Both the position numbers and the translations under genes were made by a program. A DNA stretch of 64,000 nt. It comes from Litoditis marina (Eukaryota; Nematoda; Chromadorea; Rhabditida; Rhabditidae). The stretch spans positions 16,910,330 through 16,974,329 of the forward strand of contig OZ038439.1 in NCBI GenBank assembly GCA_964036275.1, read 5' to 3'. Positions 61,001-64,000 of the stretch are shown one piece after another. The notes under the pieces are model-generated. The model saw only the letters and a program-made list of their open reading frames with translations. It ran no database searches and was not told the DNA's origin. The first letter of the stretch is position 1, and each line of letters begins with the position of its first letter.

Positions 61001-63907
61001 CTAATTTTCCCACGGCCTCTCGAGACGACCAGCGAAAAATTCGTTCGAAAGACTTATTTATTCTTTTATGAGCTCGGCCTAGTACCTGTTGCGATTCCAC
61101 ATCAACTGTGAGAGGCTCCGTAATGTCGAGACAAATTCTTTCGGCGAGGGCGTACGATCTGCAAATACAAACGAACATCGAGCATCCTGTAAGAGTTACA
61201 CCAAACTGTTGATTAGTTGTACTCACATGACACACCCTTTGTGAACATTATCATAAAAATACTTATGTTTGTCAAATATCTTGAACAAATAGAATTCGAA
61301 TCTTAACTCACTTATTTCTACCATTGTAAATGGATAGTGCTCCCTCGATGAGTGGAATGGGGTTTTGGCACCTGAAAAAGAACCTCATTAGAACATAACC
61401 ATTTATCAACTTTCGTAACAAACGAAAACAACCCTACGCACATGCATGTTCGTGAATTCAGATGAACTTTCTCTGTGTACAATTGTTCAGTATGCACCTA
61501 CTGGTTCATAGCCAGATGGCTCAGTTCGATCGAAATAACAAGATTCATCGTAAGCATGCTGCGACCAACGTCAAAGTTTTACTCGATGTGATTGCAAATG
61601 TATCTTATAATCTTGTTAAGAGTTACTCACGTCACGTTTTCTATCTTCTGTGGCTGCCAACGTGGTTTTTGTTTCTGTGGGTGGGCGTTGGGTGTGAGGT
61701 ACTCCTTCAGCACAAACTGTATACGATGAGCGGGTGGAGCCTGGAATGTTGATGGTAAAAAAATCAGGATGAAAAGTTTATACACGTTAATATTATTATT
61801 ATTATCATTGTTCACGCTGTTTTTCTATTAATTTGAATGTCCCATTTGGAGACAACTGTAAAGCTCATGACGTTTTTGTGGATAACATTTTCCTGTGCAA
61901 ATCAAAATTTCGGCTTTCAAATCTGTCACGATAGTGTACGTAGAGAAAGAAAAAAGCTGAGAAAAAGGGGGAAACAGAAGTGAATCACGAAAAAAAGGAA
62001 AAAGACAGAGAGAAGGGAACGGAACGGAGAAAGAGAGACACCGAGAAAATTAGAGCGGAAGAAAGAGAGAGGAACAGATATTCACCTTGAATCTCCAATC
62101 ACAATAGGTTCCCCGTGGATATTCCTTGGGGAAACGGGGAGAGTGTACGTGGACAGAACCATCGACCGGCACTGGAACGTTTTGATTAATAGTTATAAAG
62201 TTAATGATATTAGAGATGATGAGCATATTTCACTGTTCGATACATCCGTCACTATTCAACTATTTTGAGAATATTTCGCCCAACAATCGCTCTGAAGTGA
62301 ATCAACAATTAAAATCGAAAATTGAATAGTGAAATCATTTATCTTCCACATCTTCTAGAAATTTCCCAACATCTCACCGTCCACTTCTCCTCCGCAGTCG
62401 TCCTTGTCTTCTGAATTCGTGTCCACGAAAGTGACGTTGGCCGAGAAGAAGACTCCCGAACTGCCATGCATCAGATCGTGTTTGTGCACCTGAACTTGAT
62501 CTTTATAGTCTTCATCAGTCCCCTGTATCCCGCTCAGTATGTAACTAAAATCTTGAAATTGTTTCTCGATAACAGTCATGTCTACCAGATAATCGAACAT
62601 GTATACCTTTCTATGAAATAGAGTCATTGAATCGCTCGGTACGGGCAGAGCGGTTCATGTTGAGATTTTGACTGCCATGTTAGCAGTTCGATTCCGCCAA
62701 TCAATAATTTCAGGTCAAACCTATATTTTATATCAAACATTTTTTACTCCCACAAAATCCAACCTTCAATCTCAAGAACATTTCGTTGGTGTGGGATTGT
62801 AGTGTGACCTCTCCGTCTTTGGCTCCATCACAAACACTGTCCTGCGGGACTCCAGAAATGTTGCTGCGACCAGCATACGTCTGGAAAGATAATTGTTCAG
62901 AGTATTCCGTATGTTTCGAACCAGATCGATTTATAATCGTAGGAACATTGAGAAAATTAACCTGCATTTCTACACACTCCCTTTTTATTTGCTCTGTGAA
63001 TCACTAGTAACTAACAGAAACTGCAAACAAAAATCCGACTTTATAACTTTGCAATTAAAGAAAGACTCAAACATAAAGAACATAAATACGTTTGCCAAAA
63101 CCGAAGTTTGCCAAAACCAAACCTCAATTCCTGAGAAACCGTCATCATTATAGTCGCATGGCTTGTCCTTGTTCCTTTTGAAAATTAGCAGATTTTCCAC
63201 GCGAACCGCAATTTTCTTGCCAATCGGAGCCTGGAAAAAAATTATTATCAAGTTCGGTGGTCCACATTGATTACAATGGTTACCAAACTACAAAAAGCAT
63301 TTTTGAACTTTACACAGTTACTTCGTGGAACACTGAAAGTTCACTTGTTTGTCGTGCATAAGGTAAAGGTTGTTTACAGATTTTTTGTGAGAAGTTCAAC
63401 TGAATATTCGAAACTGACAATAATCTTCCAGAAGCATTCGTAAATGTCGGATGAGTTGTCCAAGTAAGCTGTGTTGGCCTGTATCGCACCCGGCGTGATT
63501 AGATCGCCTCCGCATCCTGAACATTTTCCATAGCACTTTTGCAGAATCAATTAATCTAACGAAAAAACAGAAGATTTTTTCACTGAAAAAGACTAACATG
63601 GAAGTTTGCTCGTAACTGATAACAGTTTTCCTTACCACACCAACTTGAGAACTACGGAACCAAACCCCAGAAAAATTGAAGATTCTCTCCAGAAGAGGCA
63701 TGACTTCATCATGTGTCGTTACCCCTTACCGGTCAAAACTGAATGTTCCATGATTTTAGAAAACACAACGTGTTCACAGTTTTCATATGAGTTCATTGTT
63801 TTTTTGTTTATTTTCTTCAACGAACCAATGGTATTCCAAGTCAGCCAGAAATGATTGCGTTCCTGACTCTTCGATTGGAACGTTATATGGAGCGTGTTGT
63901 TGGTTGA
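21009..63907 (-). CDS. Cubilin-like multi-CUB protein (5' end outside window)
   Basis: A giant extracellular receptor-type protein. Seventy-six exons join on the minus strand with canonical sites and matching phases (coordinates in the exon-block entries), about 7.6 kb coding, about 2,540 codons. It encodes one partial and about 19 complete CUB domains; typical blocks are CGGVIREPNSGVITSPNF, NCQWLLAAPVGKVVQ, CDWLELRDG and GFNATYSI. It ends in the last CUB (GFRLSWECDMHQVPLV, stop 21009-21011). No membrane anchor or EGF repeat is seen; in cubilins EGF repeats and the start lie N-terminal, here beyond 64000. Cubilin is a peripheral endocytic receptor; that role is inferred from the architecture. 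C. elegans ZC116.3 is the expected ortholog (from memory). A 12.7-kb intron holds six opposite-strand peptide genes. Two junctions are uncertain (59389/59051 and 27120/27003). Confidence 0.85.
27740..28250. repeat. Dispersed repeat with GT microsatellite
   Basis: In the 2-kb intron after exon 58 of the cubilin-like gene. It starts with a GC-rich palindromic block (CGCGCAGCGCGAAGCGC near 27760), holds a (GT)n run of about 30 bases (27990-28020), and continues into GAACGCACTTCAGGGAAATT and similar. It has the look of a non-coding interspersed repeat; borders are approximate. Confidence 0.5.
28334..28940. repeat. Tandem array, five ~127-bp units with TGACGTCA
   Basis: Five diverged units, each starting near GATTCTGGAGACCAGATGAC (about 28334, 28462, 28593, 28721, 28850). 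Most carry one or two TGACGTCA palindromes and a TCTTANNAANGGNCAATTAA block. Units 2 and 3 are the most alike; unit 5 is the most decayed. The array lies in an intron of the cubilin-like gene. TGACGTCA is also the CREB/ATF binding palindrome, but no regulatory role is shown. Confidence 0.75.
29011..29543. repeat. Perfect 184-bp inverted repeat
   Basis: Left arm 29011-29194 and right arm 29360-29543 are exact reverse complements as far as I can read them, separated by a 165-bp spacer. The arm starts AAATTCATGAAAATGTG and ends ACCTGTAAACTA. The right arm ends 26 bases before exon 57 of the cubilin-like gene (29570). No open frame of note. A transcript would fold into a long duplex. It may be a fold-back element or a fresh inverted duplication. 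Confidence 0.85.
31790..31966. mobile_element. CTCATGAG-rich inverted-repeat element, copy 2
   Basis: In an intron of the cubilin-like gene. It starts CGGCGTAGAAATCCT and ends TTTGCTACGCCG, so the ends are inverted repeats; inside are CTCATGAG palindromes and GTTCACGAGTGGCTC. Same block order as 672-858. Confidence 0.65.
35686..35707 (+). promoter_or_regulatory. Core promoter, peptide gene 1
   Basis: GC box GGGCGGGGC (35686-35694), then TATAAAAG (35701-35708), 51 bases upstream of the ATG. The block from GAGTAACACGTAGTG to AACTCAATC is almost the same in copies 1, 2 and 4. Confidence 0.7.
35759..36482 (+). CDS. Tyr/Gly-rich secreted peptide precursor 1
   Basis: Three exons, 35759-35775, 35969-36032 and 36336-36482, give 75 residues. 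The leader MSSAKFIILVAVLVLCAFVA is a signal peptide, probably cut before or near QYY. The mature part is a Tyr/Gly/Ser-rich repeat (SYYGYGYPSSYYGSYYGS), then YYGKR and the tail EAGFAPNNQN. GKR is the usual signal for dibasic cleavage with C-terminal amidation, so a Tyr-rich peptide and a 10-residue tail peptide could be released. The layout resembles worm NLP/antimicrobial YGGY-type precursors, but I cannot match it to a named gene. It lies antisense within the cubilin-like intron, with its own TATA promoter. First of five near-identical tandem copies. Confidence 0.8.
37089..37580 (-). other. Unexplained 163-codon open frame
   Basis: The longest open frame in the big intron apart from the peptide genes; minus strand, between peptide genes 1 and 2. 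The translation is mixed and not low-complexity (for example KKVNGQFVHVMQGEKSFVMI, QKYADQLAARQRSP). No ATG-linked leader, domain or splice partner was recognised. It does not recur between the other array copies. It could be a captured coding fragment or chance. Confidence 0.3.
37893..37915 (+). promoter_or_regulatory. Core promoter, peptide gene 2
   Basis: GGGCGGGGC (37893-37901) and TATAAAAG (37908-37915), 51 bases before the ATG. Confidence 0.7.
37966..38632 (+). CDS. Tyr/Gly-rich secreted peptide precursor 2
   Basis: Exons 37966-37982, 38166-38229 and 38486-38632; 75 residues, essentially the same protein as gene 1, including the leader, the Tyr-rich core, GKR and EAGFAPNNQN. The first donor reads GTTAGT where most copies have GTAAGT, still a usable site. 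The last exon starts TAC in place of TAT, a silent change. Introns differ from gene 1 more than the exons do, which fits selection on the protein or gene conversion of the exons. All parts needed for expression seem intact. Confidence 0.8.
39745..39768 (+). promoter_or_regulatory. Core promoter, peptide gene 3
   Basis: GGGGCGGGGC (39745-39754) and TATAAAAG (39761-39768). Upstream is the variant CTTGACTTACTCTCGTAAAATAAATAG, shared only with gene 5. Confidence 0.7.
39819..40445 (+). CDS. Tyr/Gly-rich secreted peptide precursor 3
   Basis: Exons 39819-39835, 39982-40045 and 40299-40445; 75 residues with the same leader, Tyr/Gly/Ser core, GKR site and EAGFAPNNQN tail as genes 1 and 2. The first donor is GTAGGT. 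Its 3' flank (to about 40900) is almost identical to that of gene 4, while its promoter region matches gene 5, so it shares recent duplication history with both. Confidence 0.8.
41904..41925 (+). promoter_or_regulatory. Core promoter, peptide gene 4
   Basis: TATAAAAG at 41918-41925. The GC box is altered: GGGCGGGCCC in place of GGGCGGGGCTC, one base shorter than in copies 1 and 2. Confidence 0.6.
41976..42672 (+). pseudogene. Tyr/Gly-rich peptide gene 4, splice acceptor lost
   Basis: Exons would be 41976-41992, 42171-42234 and 42526-42672 and would encode the same 75-residue precursor. However, the acceptor before exon 2 reads ATTCCGG|CATC where every other near-identical copy has ATTCCAG|CATC, so the essential AG is gone and no nearby AG is available. 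Skipping exon 2 would shift the frame and remove the signal peptide. The GC box is also changed. The reading frames of all three exons are otherwise undamaged, so the loss is recent. A sequencing error at one base is the alternative. Confidence 0.7.
43482..43678 (-). mobile_element. tRNA-derived SINE, copy 2
   Basis: Same 197-bp unit as 5775-5971, in minus orientation, between peptide genes 4 and 5. The A box is TAGCGCAGTGGTTAGCGC and the B box GGTTCGATTCC, the best-preserved of the three copies. Sequence on both sides resembles the stretch upstream of peptide gene 3 (about 39250-39480), which lacks the SINE. Confidence 0.7.
44052..44075 (+). promoter_or_regulatory. Core promoter, peptide gene 5
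   Basis: GGGGCGGGGC (44052-44061) and TATAAAAG (44068-44075), with the gene-3-type upstream block. Confidence 0.7.
44126..44823 (+). CDS. Tyr/Gly-rich secreted peptide precursor 5
   Basis: Exons 44126-44142, 44337-44400 and 44677-44823; 75 residues, same precursor as genes 1-3 with intact donors (GTAAGT, GTGAGT) and acceptors. Leader, Tyr-rich core, GKR and EAGFAPNNQN are all present. The upstream region carries the SINE copy 2 about 450 bases before the ATG. The 3' flank after the common GTGTATGGTATTTC block differs from genes 3 and 4. Confidence 0.8.
46024..46031 (+). promoter_or_regulatory. TATA box, peptide gene 6
   Basis: TATAAAAG, 49 bases before the ATG. The GC box of the other copies is absent here. 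Confidence 0.6.
46073..46774 (+). CDS. Tyr/Gly-rich secreted peptide precursor 6 (divergent)
   Basis: Exons 46073-46089, 46358-46418 and 46610-46774; 80 residues. Gene structure and phases are the same as genes 1-5, but the sequence is diverged: leader MSSAKFLILAAVLVLCAVVT, core LGYGGYGYGYGYSGYSSYGY, ending GYYGKREAGFQPQPSQ. Despite drift elsewhere, GKREAGF is kept exactly, which points to selection on the processing site and the start of the tail peptide. It is the 3'-most member and probably the oldest paralog; its promoter has a TATA box but no GC box. Function unknown; a secreted peptide precursor is inferred. Confidence 0.8.
49338..49424. repeat. 43-bp tandem duplication
   Basis: CTCTGATATAACATAG through CAACTGAAA occurs twice back to back in an intron of the cubilin-like gene, with no mismatch that I can see. 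Confidence 0.8.
51047..51272. mobile_element. Short element with ~35-bp terminal inverted repeats
   Basis: The left end (CACATTTCCCAACTGGACT, from 51052) and the right end (the reverse complement, finishing at 51270) form imperfect inverted repeats that extend into GCAGC and TGCCAA on each side. The inside is AT-rich and non-coding. It fits a MITE. Its right end stops about 10 bases from the cubilin exon border at 51281. Confidence 0.6.
55984..56345 (-). pseudogene. Broken coding fragment of unknown origin
   Basis: In the intron after exon 22 of the cubilin-like gene. After AG at about 56333, a minus-strand frame reads FPQLPPHLVVLPTHFARLKA, then ESIHEKLEFVPQLNEEVQIG and SDIEIIDGMD, meets a stop, and goes on in the same frame as TSVEDTVSDSKMDNFNTVRQ. 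The composition is clearly protein-like. A 35-bp block (56016-56085) is duplicated in tandem at the 3' side. It is not a CUB and cannot belong to the host gene. I do not recognise the parent; a retroposed or captured exon is likely. Confidence 0.45.
60044..60240 (-). mobile_element. tRNA-derived SINE, copy 3
   Basis: Same unit as 5775-5971, minus orientation, in an intron of the cubilin-like gene. The B box is intact (GGTTCGATTCC); the A-box side has a small insertion (GTGGTTGTCGCGCCC). Confidence 0.7.
60683..60820. mobile_element. Uninterrupted palindromic MITE
   Basis: 138 bp, ends TGTCGTTAAAGAAGG and CCTTCTTTAATGACA, nearly perfect terminal inverted repeats. The inside is also largely palindromic (CAGTCCTTTAAACTGCAATA against CGCAGTTTAAAGGACCG). 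It lies in the intron just downstream of exon 10 of the cubilin-like gene. It is the reference form of the interrupted copy at 9455-9832. Confidence 0.7.
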
Positions 63908-64000
63908 CTGAAATCACAAGCAAAATTTTAGTAGTAATGTTCAAAATTGTGTACGTGAGTGACACGTGACCTAAAATAAACTCAGTTTCAGTTCTTAAGC
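63908..64000 (-). other. Intron at the right edge
   Basis: The sequence upstream of the first cubilin exon in the window is intronic (acceptor TTTCAG at 63908-63913 on the minus strand). The upstream exons, expected to hold the remaining CUB domains, EGF repeats and signal peptide, lie outside the window. Confidence 0.6.

Larger units (their letters stand above)
47081..63907 (-). other. Cubilin-like gene, exons 1-45 in window
   Basis: Exons 5' to 3': 63826-63907, 63419-63516, 63123-63230, 62764-62880, 62378-62489, 62086-62171, 61631-61740, 61312-61371, 61086-61158, 60841-60912, 60537-60596, 60337-60466, 59832-59958, 59389-59473, 58931-59051, 58459-58579, 58113-58221, 57761-57855, 57470-57544, 57089-57191, 56782-56916, 56483-56563, 55658-55731, 55266-55363, 54814-54886, 54485-54554, 54185-54273, 53841-53951, 53412-53549, 53059-53167, 52744-52855, 52323-52513, 51899-52037, 51605-51681, 51281-51393, 50644-50698, 50313-50391, 49994-50069, 49530-49636, 49115-49208, 48734-48836, 48373-48504, 48086-48146, 47706-47821, 47081-47211. 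New CUB domains start near 63516, 62489, 60466, 59051, 57855, 56563, 54273, 53167, 52037, 50391, 48836 and 47211. Confidence 0.8.

Noticed and set aside
63634..63649. 16-base microexon candidate in the cubilin-like gene (FSSWCG)
   Set aside because: The upstream exon 63826-63907 joins 63419-63516 directly with correct phase and a normal CUB end (WNTIGCGGD), so no microexon is needed.

Overview
This is nuclear DNA from a nematode, most likely a Caenorhabditis-type worm. It is AT-rich, has many short introns ending in TTTCAG or close variants, and carries nematode-style secreted gene families, short DNA transposons and a CR1/jockey-like LINE. Nothing in it looks bacterial. No gene could be built from one open frame except the LINE remnant. 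Gene models below were assembled by eye from exons, checking splice sites and reading phase at every junction; none has been tested against transcripts.

Layout. 1-7114: no supported gene; dispersed repeats, including a tRNA-derived SINE and a CTCATGAG-rich inverted-repeat element. 7115-10229 (-): a five-exon, 182-residue secreted Cys-rich protein resembling the MIG-18/fibronectin-I-like family. 11237-13402 (-) and 17007-18960 (-): two paralogous secreted LRR-like genes, separated by a 5'-truncated LINE (14057-16110) that landed inside an older repeat. 19461-20253 (-): a second, broken LINE copy.

21009-63907 (-): one very large cubilin-like gene, whose 5' end lies beyond the right edge. I can join 76 exons (about 7.6 kb of coding sequence, about 2,540 codons), giving one partial and about 19 complete CUB domains with a stop at 21009-21011. 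Two junctions are less certain.

Most notable: intron 45 of this gene in the window is 12.7 kb (34338-47080), while the others are mostly 0.1-0.5 kb. On the opposite strand this intron holds a tandem array of six three-exon genes for small secreted Tyr/Gly-rich peptides. Five are nearly identical and one is divergent. Each has its own TATA box, a signal peptide and a conserved Gly-Lys-Arg processing site followed by EAGF. One copy has lost its splice acceptor and is probably a pseudogene. The array looks like a recently expanding peptide precursor family nested in a cubilin intron.

Other introns of the cubilin gene carry a perfect 184-bp inverted repeat, a TGACGTCA-bearing tandem repeat, several short transposons and a broken coding fragment of unknown origin.
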